This document shows positions 51,641-60,103 of a DNA stretch of 64,000 nucleotides, in pieces. Where the stretch lies: assembly GCA_038198775.1 (NCBI GenBank), contig JBBPZV010000017.1, positions 62,001-126,000 of the forward strand. Reading direction: 5' to 3'. This DNA comes from JACCYJ01 sp038198775 (lineage in GTDB: Bacteria; Actinomycetota; Actinomycetes; Propionibacteriales; Nocardioidaceae). The notes beneath the pieces are model-generated. The model was given only the letters and a program-made list of their open reading frames with translations, searched no databases and was not told the origin of the DNA. Numbering within the stretch: the stretch's first letter is position 1; every line of letters begins with the position of its first letter. The position numbers were made by a program, and so were the translations under genes.

Positions 51641-52870
51641 ATGCTGCGGGTGGCTGTGATCGGCTCGGGCCCGGCCGGCCTCTACGCGGCGGAGGCCCTG
51701 GCCCGCCATCCCGACACCAGCATCGACGTGCTCGACCGGTTGCCGCAGCCGTTCGGGCTGGTTCGCTACGGGGTGGCGCCGGACCATCCCAAGATCAAGT
51801 CGATCAGCGCCACCCTCCAGCAGGTGGTGGAGGACCCGGCCGTGCGGTTCCTCGGCAACGTCGGGGTGGGCACCTCGGTGACGTTGGCCGACCTGCACCG
51901 CCACTACGACGCCTTGATCTTTGCCTACGGCTCCGCGGTCGGGCGCCGGCTCGGCGTCCCGGGTGACGAGCTGCCCGGCAGCTTCGCCGCCAGCGACTTC
52001 GTGGCCTGGTACTGCGGCCATCCGGACGCTCCGATCGACGCATTCACGCTGTTGGCTCGCGGCGTGGCGGTGGTCGGGGTCGGCAACGTGGCGCTCGACG
52101 TCGTACGGATGCTGGCCAAGTCCGAGGCGGAGCTGCGCGATGTCGAGCTGCCCCACCATGTCCGGCGGGTGCTCGCCGCCAGCAGCGTCGAGGAGATCCA
52201 CCTGATCGGTCGGCGGGGGCCGCTGCAGGCCAAGTTCACGACCAAGGAGCTGCGCGAGCTCGGCGAGGTCGAGAACGCCGACGTCCTCGTCGACCGCGCC
52301 GAGCTGGAGGCGGCCGCCGGCTCCGGCGACCCCGATGCCACGCCGGTTGCCCGGCGCAATCTCGAGGTGCTCAGGCAGTGGGCCGAGCGCCCGCCGCGGG
52401 GGTGCCCTCGCCGGATACACGTGCGGTTCTGGTTGCGGCCCGTCGCCGTCGAGGGTCCGGGGAGGGTACGCGCGCTACGGCTCGAGCGCACCCGCCTCGA
52501 CCCTACGGACGGCAGCCTGGTGGGGACCGGGCTGACCGAGACAGCTGACGCCGAGATGGTGCTCGCCTCCGTCGGCTACCGGGGTTTGTCGATCCCGGGC
52601 CTGCCCTTCGACCCCGACCGGGGAATCGTTCCGAACCGGGACGGCCGGGTGGTGTGCGGCAGCGACGTCGTCCCCGGTGAGTACGTCGCCGGCTGGATCA
52701 AGCGCGGTCCCACCGGGATCATCGGCACCAACAAGCGGGACGCTCGCGACACCGTCCGCTGCCTGCTCGAGGACTCCCCCACGCTGCCGCGGGCCGCGAT
52801 CCGGGACCCGGACGCGCTCGTCGACGAACTCGCCGCTCGGGGCCTGGAGGTCGTCACCTGGCCGGGCTGA
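51641..52870 (+). CDS. ferredoxin--NADP+ reductase-like flavoprotein (FprA/adrenodoxin reductase family)
   Basis: 409 aa. FAD motif VIGSGPAGLYAAEAL (residues 6-20), PFGLVRYGVAPDHPKIKSI, NADP motif VVGVGNVALDVVRML, IGRRGPLQAKFTTKELREL, and the C-terminal GEYVAGWIKRGPTGIIGTNKRDA that contacts the flavin. It is shorter than mycobacterial FprA (about 450 aa) and begins without an extra ferredoxin domain. It passes electrons from NADPH to ferredoxins, for example for cytochromes P450. The gene overlaps no neighbour. Confidence 0.88.
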   Translation: MLRVAVIGSGPAGLYAAEALARHPDTSIDVLDRLPQPFGLVRYGVAPDHPKIKSISATLQQVVEDPAVRFLGNVGVGTSVTLADLHRHYDALIFAYGSAVGRRLGVPGDELPGSFAASDFVAWYCGHPDAPIDAFTLLARGVAVVGVGNVALDVVRMLAKSEAELRDVELPHHVRRVLAASSVEEIHLIGRRGPLQAKFTTKELRELGEVENADVLVDRAELEAAAGSGDPDATPVARRNLEVLRQWAERPPRGCPRRIHVRFWLRPVAVEGPGRVRALRLERTRLDPTDGSLVGTGLTETADAEMVLASVGYRGLSIPGLPFDPDRGIVPNRDGRVVCGSDVVPGEYVAGWIKRGPTGIIGTNKRDARDTVRCLLEDSPTLPRAAIRDPDALVDELAARGLEVVTWPG

Positions 52871-52875
52871 ACCGG

Positions 52876-52881
52876 CACAAT
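52876..52881 (+). promoter_or_regulatory. -10 hexamer CACAAT for the DUF202 gene
   Basis: CACAAT, six bases, GTG 52888. Confidence 0.35.
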
Positions 52882-52887
52882 GACGGG

Positions 52888-53268
52888 GTGGACGACGCGG
52901 ACGCTGTCACCGCGGACCACTCCGTGGAGCAGTCCAGTCGGGCGCGCGACCACATGGCCAACGAGCGTACGTTCCTGGCGTGGCTGCGAACGGCGGCGAA
53001 CATCATGATCGTTGGTCTGGTGGTGGCACGGTTCGGGGCCGGTGGGCGGGTGACCGCCCCGACGTTGGGCGCCGGCGGCCTGCTCGTGGTGGTGGGGGCC
53101 GCCGGCGTCCTCTACGGCGGCCGTCGCTACCGCGCCGTGAGCCGCGAGCTGGAGGCCGGCAGGTACGTGACCGGCAGCCAGGCCACCGGACCGCTCCGCG
53201 CCGCGCTGGTCCTCGTCGTCGCGGTGTTGGCGGCTCTGGTCCTGCTGCTCGCCGAGGGTGTGCGGTGA
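52888..53268 (+). CDS. DUF202 membrane protein
   Basis: 126 aa. ARDHMANERTFLAWLRTAANIMIVGLVVARF is the family hallmark, followed by two further hydrophobic helices. DUF202 proteins are YidH-like inner membrane proteins of unknown function. GTG 52888 follows CACAAT by six bases. Confidence 0.85.
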   Translation: MDDADAVTADHSVEQSSRARDHMANERTFLAWLRTAANIMIVGLVVARFGAGGRVTAPTLGAGGLLVVVGAAGVLYGGRRYRAVSRELEAGRYVTGSQATGPLRAALVLVVAVLAALVLLLAEGVR

Positions 53269-53300
53269 CGACGACCGTGCCACGCCGCGCAACGCGCTTG

Positions 53301-53306
53301 TAGGGT
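53301..53306 (+). promoter_or_regulatory. -10 hexamer TAGGGT, leaderless start of tyrosine phosphatase
   Basis: TAGGGT, six bases, ATG 53313. Confidence 0.5.
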
Positions 53307-53312
53307 CGCGCC

Positions 53313-53999
53313 ATGCTCGCCCGTGGCCAACTGCTCCAGTGGTCGGGCTGCCGCAACGCACGAGACGTGGGTGGTCTGCCGACGCGGGACGGCGGGCGAG
53401 TACTGACGGGTGCGCTGCTGCGCACCGACTCGCTAGACCGGCTCGACGCGCAGGGTGTCAGGGCGGTCCGGGACGTCGGCCCGGTGCTGGTGCTCGACCT
53501 TCGCTGGGACCACGAGCGAGCGGCCGCCGACCATCCGCTCGGCTCTGAGCCGGCATACCGGGCGATTCCGTTCATCGACCCGGCGGCCGAAAGTCAACGT
53601 GACGGCTCGGTGGACGGGTCGCTGGCCGACCGGTACTGCCGCTACCTCGACCGCAACGGCGCCCAGATCGCCCAGCTCGTCGGGGCGATCGCTGCCGCCC
53701 CGGAGGGGCCCGTCGTCGTGCACTGCGCCTCCGGCAAGGACCGGACCGGCCTGCTGGTGGCGCTGCTGCTGCGCCTGGTCGGTGTTCCCGAAGACGTCGT
53801 CTGCGACGACTACGCCCGCAGCGAGGAGTGCCTGCAGCTCACCGGCGATGACCGGTTCAACCGCACCCGCCCCGAGACGATGGCCGCGGTGTTGGCGTAC
53901 GTCGACCGGCGCTGGGGCGGTCCGGCCGGATACCTGGCCGACGCCGGTGTCAGTGAAGCCGACCTGGCAGCGATCAGGCGGCGCCTGGTGGCCGGCTAG
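53313..53999 (+). CDS. tyrosine-specific protein phosphatase (PtpB-like)
   Basis: 228 aa. NARDVGGLPTRDGGRVLTGALLRTDSL and the signature VVVHCASGKDRTGLLVALLLRLVGVP (catalytic Cys-x5-Arg loop HCASGKDRTG) are as in Mycobacterium PtpB. These phosphatases act on phosphotyrosine, phosphoserine or phosphoinositides. No secretion signal. The 3' end overlaps the convergent beta-propeller gene by 26 bases. Confidence 0.9.
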   Translation: MLARGQLLQWSGCRNARDVGGLPTRDGGRVLTGALLRTDSLDRLDAQGVRAVRDVGPVLVLDLRWDHERAAADHPLGSEPAYRAIPFIDPAAESQRDGSVDGSLADRYCRYLDRNGAQIAQLVGAIAAAPEGPVVVHCASGKDRTGLLVALLLRLVGVPEDVVCDDYARSEECLQLTGDDRFNRTRPETMAAVLAYVDRRWGGPAGYLADAGVSEADLAAIRRRLVAG

Positions 54000-55263
54000 C
54001 GAGGATCACCAGGTCGCCGTGCGAGCCGTAGCCGAGCACGGGTCTTCCGTACGGCGTGCCGTCGAAGGTCACCATCAGGTGGCTGCCGTCCGGTAGCGGG
54101 ACGACCTGTGGGTGCGGGATGTTGGTCAGGTACGGCGCGTCCAGCGTCCCCCGCAGCCGCATCGCCAGGTCGTAGACCCGGTACTCGCGGCGCTTCCCGT
54201 CGCTGGCCAGCAGGCACCACTCCCCCTGGACGCGCTGCAGAATCGGCCCCTCGCACCGGGCAACCGTGGAGTCGGTGCCGACCAGCCGCAACGGGCCGTC
54301 GGGCCCGGCACCTGGGTCCGCGACGGCCAGGCCCGGGCGGAACTCGAACGGGTCCTGCGATGGGCTCTCCGCGAAGCTCAGGTACCAGCGGTCGTCGATG
54401 CGGGTCAGCCCCGGATCCCAGGCGCTGAGCTCGGTGGGCAGGGCCATCGGCTCGGTCGCGAGCAGGTGCACGCCGGCCAGCAGGTCGCTGTGGGTGCTCA
54501 GGTGGCGCACGTGGACACCGGTCCCCGGGTCGAAGTCCCCCCACGAGCTCACCACCAGGGTGCACCGGCCGTCGGCCGCCACGACGAGCTGGCCGGCGTG
54601 GTCCCCCAGCACCCGACCACCGCGGATCGCGTACAGCTGCGCGACGTGCTCGAGCCGGGTGAGGTCGGCGGGGTCGAGCGCGAAGACACCCCAGTGCGCC
54701 TGCCGGAACGATCCCATCCCGGCACAGGTCATCGTGAGGTAGAGCCGGCCGTCGCGGAAGTACGGGGATCCGTCCGGGTGCTGCACCAGGTGCGGGTCGC
54801 GGACCCCCACCATGCCGAAGCTGCCTGCCCGCACACCGGCCAGGACGGGTCCGTCGCCGCCACGTCGGGGGCCGTAGCCGTACCCGTGCGCCGCGAGCGT
54901 GCCGGGCTCGCGCAGGTCGATCAGCGCTGCCATCCGGTCGCGGCTGGTGACCAGGGGGCGCCATCCCTGGCCGGTGTCGGCCAGCCCGGTGACCTGGTTC
55001 TCGCAGAGCGTGAACGCGAAGCGGAAGGGTGGGCTGAGTGCGGCCCGGCGACGAGCCACCCGCTGCCAGCGTCCCTTCCGGCGCAACTCGACCGTGGCCT
55101 GTGAACGGCGCGGGTCGTACGCCGCGAACACCCCGTCCCCGGCGGCGGTGACGAGCCCGGCGGACACCCCGCCGGCGCCGACGTCGACGACGTCCAGCTC
55201 GACCGCCACGAACGGTGCGGGAGGAACCGCCGCCGCCCGCTGCAGCTCACCGGTCCTCCCCAC
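53974..55263 (-). CDS. beta-propeller glycoside hydrolase-like protein (GH43/68-like fold)
   Basis: 429 aa. Blades separated by motifs such as GVRDPHLVQHPDGSPYFRDGRLYLTMTCAGMG, ALDPADLTRLEHVAQLYA and RIDDRWYLSFAESPSQDPFE resemble five-bladed GH43-type propellers, with candidate Asp and Glu in RDPHL and FAES. No signal peptide. GTG 55263 is the first ATG/GTG in frame, although upstream codons (FDLRFGLAHRSRPFALVAP) also look coding-like. The substrate is unknown. Confidence 0.55.
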   Translation of the reverse strand: MGRTGELQRAAAVPPAPFVAVELDVVDVGAGGVSAGLVTAAGDGVFAAYDPRRSQATVELRRKGRWQRVARRRAALSPPFRFAFTLCENQVTGLADTGQGWRPLVTSRDRMAALIDLREPGTLAAHGYGYGPRRGGDGPVLAGVRAGSFGMVGVRDPHLVQHPDGSPYFRDGRLYLTMTCAGMGSFRQAHWGVFALDPADLTRLEHVAQLYAIRGGRVLGDHAGQLVVAADGRCTLVVSSWGDFDPGTGVHVRHLSTHSDLLAGVHLLATEPMALPTELSAWDPGLTRIDDRWYLSFAESPSQDPFEFRPGLAVADPGAGPDGPLRLVGTDSTVARCEGPILQRVQGEWCLLASDGKRREYRVYDLAMRLRGTLDAPYLTNIPHPQVVPLPDGSHLMVTFDGTPYGRPVLGYGSHGDLVILASRPPGAA

Positions 55264-55355
55264 GTCGGTCAGGTCCAGCTGCGTGAAGCGGGGGGCGACC
55301 AGAGCGAAGGGGCGGGACCGGTGGGCCAGGCCGAACCGCAGGTCGAAGATTGCAG

Positions 55356-55361
55356 CAGACT
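55356..55361 (+). promoter_or_regulatory. -10 hexamer CAGACT for the membrane protein gene
   Basis: CAGACT, seven bases, GTG 55369. Confidence 0.35.
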
Positions 55362-55368
55362 ACGGCCG

Positions 55369-56118
55369 GTGGAGCCAGTTCCCTCGGCGGGCGCCAGGTC
55401 CGATCGCGCCGGGCTGGTCAGCTGCGTGGCGATCTTGGCGCTGACCCTTGCCCAGCTGGCTGTGCTGACGCTGGTCCCCGACCTGCCACAGGCGCAGGGC
55501 AAGGCGTTCGGAGCCCGGCTCGCGGCGTACCCGGTGCTCATGCTGGCCCTGCCGGTGATGTGGTGGCTGGCGGCCCGCCGCGGTGGGCCGCCCCCGTCGC
55601 CGCTGCCGTGGACGGCGTTTGCCCTGGTCATGGCGCCGTTCCTGGTCGACGTCACCGGAAACACGCTCGATCTCTACGACCGGGTGGTGTGGTGGGACGA
55701 CGCAAACCACTTCGCAAACTGGTTCCTGCTGTGCGCCGGCATCGGCCTGCTGCTGCGGCGGGCCTCGCTGACGCCGCCCTGGGCGCTGGGAGTGGTGGTG
55801 GTCGGCGCGGGGGCGCTGCTGGCGATTCTTTGGGAACTGGCCGAGTGGTACGCCTTCATCCGCCATGGCACCGAGCTGGCCACGGCGTACCAGGACACCC
55901 TGGGCGACGAGGCGCTGGGCACGGCCGGCGGCGCGGCGGCCGCGCTGCTGGTGGCCCGGACGGGCCGGAGCCGGCCGGCGGAGCGGCGGCCGCGCTGCTG
56001 GTGGCCCGGACGGGCCGGAGCCGGCCGCCGGCGGGGTGAGCCGCCGACGCTCAGGCGGTCGGCGGCGGCTGAACCTCGCCCCGCCACGCGCCGGTCTCGG
56101 CGCCCTGCGATTCGATGA
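55369..56118 (+). CDS. integral membrane protein with frame-shifted C-terminus
   Basis: About 249 aa as read. Six hydrophobic segments; DLYDRVVWWDDANHFANWFLLCAGIGLLL and LAILWELAEWYAFIRHGT resemble the YjdF/DUF2238 family core. At 55933-56027 a 45-bp sequence occurs twice at a 50-bp interval. Because 50 is not a multiple of three, the frame shifts after GRSRP and gains an Arg/Pro-rich tail of about 46 residues. That tail overlaps the convergent SRPBCC gene by 68 bases. Removing one copy restores a short end, stopping near 56039. Confidence 0.65.
   Translation: MEPVPSAGARSDRAGLVSCVAILALTLAQLAVLTLVPDLPQAQGKAFGARLAAYPVLMLALPVMWWLAARRGGPPPSPLPWTAFALVMAPFLVDVTGNTLDLYDRVVWWDDANHFANWFLLCAGIGLLLRRASLTPPWALGVVVVGAGALLAILWELAEWYAFIRHGTELATAYQDTLGDEALGTAGGAAAALLVARTGRSRPAERRPRCWWPGRAGAGRRRGEPPTLRRSAAAEPRPATRRSRRPAIR
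55933..56027. repeat. 50-bp tandem duplication
   Basis: Bases 55933-55977 and 55983-56027 are identical (45 bp, starting GCGGCGGCCGCGCTGCTGG) with period 50. It shifts the frame of the membrane protein gene it lies in. A recent replication-slippage event or an assembly artefact in a very GC-rich stretch would look the same. Confidence 0.9.
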
Positions 56119-56515
56119 ACTCCTTGAACCGCTCCAGATCGCCCTTGAGCCGACGGTTGACGACACCTAACTTGTCGCCGGCTCGCTCGACCAGGCCTTC
56201 GGGCTCGAAGTCCATCTGCAGCATGATCCGGGTCCTCGCCGGCTCGATCCGGTGGAACGTGACGACTCCGGCGTGCGAGGAGCCGTCGACGCTGCGCCAG
56301 GCGACCCGCTCGTCGGCGTGCTGCTCGGTGATCTCGGCGTCGAACTCGCGCTCGGCGCCGGCGACCTTGGTGACCCAGTGGGTCATGGTGTCGCCGACCT
56401 GGTCGATCCGCTCGACACCCTCCATGAACTGTGGGAAGGACTCGAACTGCGTCCACTGGTTGTACGCCGTGCTGACCGGGACGTCGACCTCGATCGATTC
56501 CTCGTGGGTGCTCAA
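56051..56515 (-). CDS. SRPBCC family protein (polyketide cyclase/START-like fold)
   Basis: 154 aa. STHEESIEVDVPVSTAYNQWTQFESFPQFMEGVERI, then MTHWVTKVAGAEREFDAEITEQHADERVAWRSVDG and VVTFHRIEPARTRIMLQMDFEP are typical of the helix-grip cyclase/dehydrase group (YndB/CoxG-like). I chose the TTG start at 56515 because GAAGGAGA lies six to nine bases upstream; the longer frame to 56653 has no such signal. Ligand unknown. Confidence 0.8.
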   Translation of the reverse strand: MSTHEESIEVDVPVSTAYNQWTQFESFPQFMEGVERIDQVGDTMTHWVTKVAGAEREFDAEITEQHADERVAWRSVDGSSHAGVVTFHRIEPARTRIMLQMDFEPEGLVERAGDKLGVVNRRLKGDLERFKEFIESQGAETGAWRGEVQPPPTA

Positions 56516-56769
56516 TGCAGTCTCCTTCTGTGTCGCTCGGGTGGGCGGCCACTGCCGCTTCAGCACGGTAACCCGGCTAGCCGAGTCGCGCAGGTCTGGC
56601 CGGTGAGGCTGACGCGAACCTCCCGACATTTCGGTGGCGCCGGCCAACGACATGCCGGGAGATTGGGCTCGATCTCGCGACGCTCGAGGCCCCGAGGCGT
56701 CGGGAGGCTCGCAGGCGGGTACGCGCGGTCAGGTGGCCGGGTGTGGAATGGGCCGCGGAGGTGAGGGTC

Positions 56770-57066
56770 ATGATCCGCGCGACCTGGAAGGGAGCCGTGC
56801 TCGCGGAGGCGGCTCGGACGGAGCAGGTGGAGGGCAACCACTACTTCCCGCCCGACTCACTGAACCGAGACCACCTGGAGGCGAGCACCACGACGTCACT
56901 GTGCCCGTGGAAGGGTGTGGCGCATTACTACAGCGTGGTGGTCGACGACGAGACCAACCCGGACGCAGCCTGGTACTACCCCCGCCCGAGCCCCCTGGCC
57001 CGCAAGATCCGCGACCATGTGGCGTTCTGGCACGGGGTCGAGGTCGAGGGCGAACCCGAGGCATGA
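56770..57066 (+). CDS. DUF427 domain protein
   Basis: 98 aa. VIRATWKGAVLAEA-like start, GNHYFPPDSLNRDHLEASTTTSLCPWKGVAHYYSVVVDDETNPDAAWYYPRPSPLARKIRDHVAFW is the full family core with the Cys of CPWKG. DUF427 has a small beta-barrel fold; the role is unknown. ATG 56770 follows GGAGG. The stop overlaps the next start (ATGA). Confidence 0.9.
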   Translation: MIRATWKGAVLAEAARTEQVEGNHYFPPDSLNRDHLEASTTTSLCPWKGVAHYYSVVVDDETNPDAAWYYPRPSPLARKIRDHVAFWHGVEVEGEPEA

Positions 57067-57731
57067 CCGCGGGCTTCCGCGGCTTCCCACAAGCGGCCTT
57101 CGACTTCTACGCCGGGCTCGAGGCCGACAACTCGAAGACGTACTGGCACGGCCACAAGGCCACGTACGACGAGTGTGTCCGGCGCCCGTTGGAGGCGCTG
57201 CTCGCCGAGCTGCCCCAGCGGCTTCAGCCCTTCCACGTGTTCCGGCCGTACCGGGACGTGCGCTTCAGCCAGGACAAGTCGCCGTACAAGACGATCCAGG
57301 GCGCCGCAAGCGAGTCCGACGCGGGCGTCAGCCACTACGTGCACGTGTCCGGCGACGGGGTGCTGGTCGCGGCCGGGATGTACCAGCTCCAGCGCGACCA
57401 GCTCGACCGCTTCCGCCGCGCGGTCGCCGACGACCGCACCGGCCCGCAGCTCGAGGCCGTCGTCAGCGACGTCCGGGAGGCCGGCCTCACTGTCGACGCC
57501 GGTCATGACCCCCCGCTGGCCACAGCGCCTCGCGGCTACCCGAGGGACCACCCGCGCATCGAGCTGCTGCAGTGGAAGGGCTGCCTGGCGGTCACAGAGA
57601 TCACGGCCGCCTCGGTGACCCGCTCGGCGAAGCTGCGAGCCCGACTGCTCGAGCTCTGGGATCGCAGCGAGCCGCTGGTCGAGTGGCTCGGCTGCAACGT
57701 CGGACCGAGCAGCGAGACTCACCGGCGTTAG
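57063..57731 (+). CDS. DUF2461 family protein
   Basis: 222 aa. FPQAAFDFYAGLEADNSKTYWHGHKATYDECVRRPLEALLAEL and FRPYRDVRFSQDKSPYKTIQGAASE, then SGDGVLVAAGMYQ, are DUF2461 signatures (some call it TIGR02453). Function unknown. It is coupled to DUF427 by the ATGA overlap. It converges on the ribosomal protection gene 97 bases away. Confidence 0.88.
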   Translation: MTAGFRGFPQAAFDFYAGLEADNSKTYWHGHKATYDECVRRPLEALLAELPQRLQPFHVFRPYRDVRFSQDKSPYKTIQGAASESDAGVSHYVHVSGDGVLVAAGMYQLQRDQLDRFRRAVADDRTGPQLEAVVSDVREAGLTVDAGHDPPLATAPRGYPRDHPRIELLQWKGCLAVTEITAASVTRSAKLRARLLELWDRSEPLVEWLGCNVGPSSETHRR

Positions 57732-57827
57732 CCGCCCGCTCCAGCATCGGGGTGGCGCTGAGCAGGTCCTGCTCGAGCTTTGCGTCCCGAGCGGTGCTTG
57801 CCGCCAGTCGTCGTCCAGCCGTCGTCA

Positions 57828-59774
57828 TCAGGTGGGGCGGCGTTTCGCTGGGCGGTCACCGCGGACTTCCCGGGTCGGTGCGAGTCCTTGGACGGGCTGG
57901 TAGCCGGCAGGCTCGGAGAAGAACACGCCCTGGCCCGAGGTGTTGCCGGGGAGGCGCTGCTCGAACTCGTCGACCTCCTCGGTCGGCATGGTTCCTGTGA
58001 CGCGGCAACGCGTGGTACCCACCTCGGCGATGTCAGGCGTGGCGCCGATCGCGACGAGCTTGGCGAGCACCGACGTCAGTACGTCGGCGGGGACCTCGAG
58101 CTCGAAGGAACTGAAGGGCGCGCACACCTTCGTCCCGGCTTGCCGCAGTGCGTGGCCGAACGCGGCGGTGGTCAGTCGGCGGTACTCCCCGGCAGACGGA
58201 GTCGGCGCGTGGTAGCGCCCGTGGACCAGGGTCACCCGGCAGTCGGTGACGCGCCAACCGAACAGTCCCTCGTCGACCACGGTCGAGAGTGTCTCCTCGA
58301 TTGCGACGTGGAAGGAGGGAAGCAGGTAGCCGCGCTGAACGCCCATCACGTACTCGACCCCCGACCCGGCCGGGCCCGGTTGCAGGCGCAGGCCGACCGA
58401 GGCGTTCCCCATGTCCGTCTCCGCATAGGACTCGGCCGTCGCTGCCACCCGCTCGATGTGCACGGTCCGGGTGGGGCGGAACTCCGCCACGATGCCGTAC
58501 TCCGCCTCGAGTCGGGCGGCGATGACCTCCTTCTGGACCTCGCCGTAGACGCTGACGGTGATCTCCTGGTCGACGCCGTCGAGTCGCGCGTCGATCAACG
58601 GGTCCTGCTCCGACAGCTGCTGCAGCGCCCGGAAGAGCGCGGTCCGTTCTGCCGGGTGTCGTGTCTTGACGACGGACTCCAGGCCCGGCGGCGGGAAGAG
58701 CCGGCCGCTGCGCGTCGGGTCCCAGCGTCCGAGCTGGTCCCCGATGGCGAGGTCGGGCACTCCGACGATCGTCGCGATGTCACCGGCCCGGGCCGGAGCT
58801 TCGATCGGGTCGGCGCCGTGCTCGAACATGCTGACGTTCTGGGCGCGCGCTCGGTGCTCCTCGATCGTGCCCGCTGGCGTGCGGTGCTGGACGGCCAGGT
58901 GATCCCTCGTCGCCAGAGTGCCGTCGTGGAGTCGTACGTACGCGACCTTGTGCCCTGTCGGACTCCGCACGATCTTGAAGACGCTTGCGTGCAGGGCCTT
59001 CTCGGCGTCACCGTCGGCGGCGGGCAGGTACGCCGCCGCGGCGTTGACGACGTCCGTGACACCGACGCCACCGAGCGCCGACCCGAACAGGACCGGGTGC
59101 ATTCGTCCGCGTCGGGTCTGCTCGGCGAGTGAGGCGAGTGCCTCCTGCTCCGAGGGTGGCCGGGTGCCCTCGGCGTACTCCTGCAGCAGCTGTTCGTCGT
59201 AGTCCGAAAGCCTCTCGACCAACTCCTCCAGGAAGCCGGGGCCGGAGCGGGTTGTGACGTCGGCGGCCCGGCCGCCGAGCCCGCTCGGTTCGGTGATAGC
59301 GATTGCGTGCCCGAGGGTTGCCTGGTTGAGCGCCTCCATCGTCGAGTCGTACGCAGCCCCGACCCGGTCGATCTTGTTGGCGAAGACCAGGAACGGGATC
59401 CCGAGTCGCTCCAGGATGCGTATCAGCACTCGAGTCTGGGCTTGAACGCCTTCGACGGCCGAGACGACGAGCACAGCACCGTCGAGCACACCGAGGGCGC
59501 GCTCGACCTCGGCCACGAAGTCGGAGTGACCTGGGGTGTCGATCAGGTTGATCTTGATGTCCGCGCGGTCGACGCCCGGGACCGCGAACGAGACCACGGT
59601 GGAGCGGATGGTGATGCCCCGCCTTCGTTCGAGGTCGTCGGCGTCGGTGGTGGTGTCGCCGTGGTCGACGCGGCCGAGGTGGGTGGTGACGCCAGCCTCG
59701 AACAGGAGGTGTTCGGTCAGCGTGGTCTTACCGGCGTCGACGTGGGCGACGATTCCCAGGTTGAGGGTGGGCAT
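57828..59774 (-). CDS. Tet(M)/Otr(A)-type ribosomal protection GTPase
   Basis: 648 aa, the length of tetracycline-resistance protection proteins. G1 AHVDAGKTT (10-18), G2 RGITIRSTVV, G3 DTPGHSDF and G4 NKIDRVG are intact. The domain-IV/V part (about 450-640) has FHVAIEETLSTVVDEGLFGWRVTDCRVTLVHGRYH as in Tet(M) and Otr(A). EF-G itself is longer (about 700 aa). It releases tetracycline from the ribosome; antibiotic specificity is not readable. ATG 59774 has AGAAGG seven bases upstream, and a 34-codon overlapping ORF begins at 59832. Confidence 0.87.
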   Translation of the reverse strand: MPTLNLGIVAHVDAGKTTLTEHLLFEAGVTTHLGRVDHGDTTTDADDLERRRGITIRSTVVSFAVPGVDRADIKINLIDTPGHSDFVAEVERALGVLDGAVLVVSAVEGVQAQTRVLIRILERLGIPFLVFANKIDRVGAAYDSTMEALNQATLGHAIAITEPSGLGGRAADVTTRSGPGFLEELVERLSDYDEQLLQEYAEGTRPPSEQEALASLAEQTRRGRMHPVLFGSALGGVGVTDVVNAAAAYLPAADGDAEKALHASVFKIVRSPTGHKVAYVRLHDGTLATRDHLAVQHRTPAGTIEEHRARAQNVSMFEHGADPIEAPARAGDIATIVGVPDLAIGDQLGRWDPTRSGRLFPPPGLESVVKTRHPAERTALFRALQQLSEQDPLIDARLDGVDQEITVSVYGEVQKEVIAARLEAEYGIVAEFRPTRTVHIERVAATAESYAETDMGNASVGLRLQPGPAGSGVEYVMGVQRGYLLPSFHVAIEETLSTVVDEGLFGWRVTDCRVTLVHGRYHAPTPSAGEYRRLTTAAFGHALRQAGTKVCAPFSSFELEVPADVLTSVLAKLVAIGATPDIAEVGTTRCRVTGTMPTEEVDEFEQRLPGNTSGQGVFFSEPAGYQPVQGLAPTREVRGDRPAKRRPT

Positions 59775-59832
59775 GGGCTGCCTTCTGGTCGCTCGGATGA
59801 GGGAAAGCGATCTGTCCGAGCAGTTGCCGCAT
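59728..59832 (-). CDS. upstream ORF overlapping the ribosomal protection gene
   Basis: A 34-codon ORF (start MRQLLGQIAFPHPS) with a strong Shine-Dalgarno GAAGGAGC nine bases before its ATG. It ends at a TAA inside the P-loop coding region of the downstream gene, overlapping it out of frame by 47 bases. Small translated leaders control several antibiotic resistance genes by ribosome stalling. There is no comparative support for it yet. Confidence 0.35.
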   Translation of the reverse strand: MRQLLGQIAFPHPSDQKAAHAHPQPGNRRPRRRR

Positions 59833-60103
59833 GTCCAAGTGCTCCTTCGTGGGTCCGGGCGCCCCGGGTCAGGACATTAGTGGTGCGCCTGGCTGCGGGG
59901 CGAGCGGTTTCCGTGCGGCAGGGGCGAATCTTGGTCGAGCGCTCTCCGCAGGCAGCGGACGCTCCGAGCAGTCGTGGGGTCGGCGCGGCCCGCCGTCGCC
60001 GCCATGACACTCCCCACCCCAGATCCCTTCTCTCAAGTGGATCCACAACCGGGACGACGTCTGCGCACGACATCTGCCCCGACGCGCACGGTGGCGCCAA
60101 TGA
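59833..60103. other. intergenic region between the ribosomal protection gene and toxin-antitoxin pair
   Basis: About 270 bases without a convincing gene. It holds the divergent control regions. The left end is part of the leader of the resistance gene. No repeat copy or RNA gene was seen. Confidence 0.5.

Noticed and set aside
57601..57828. 75-codon minus-strand ORF starting on the last base of the ribosomal protection gene's stop codon (TGATG)
   Set aside because: Two thirds of it is antisense to the well-supported DUF2461 gene; only the first 35 codons are free and match nothing I recognise.
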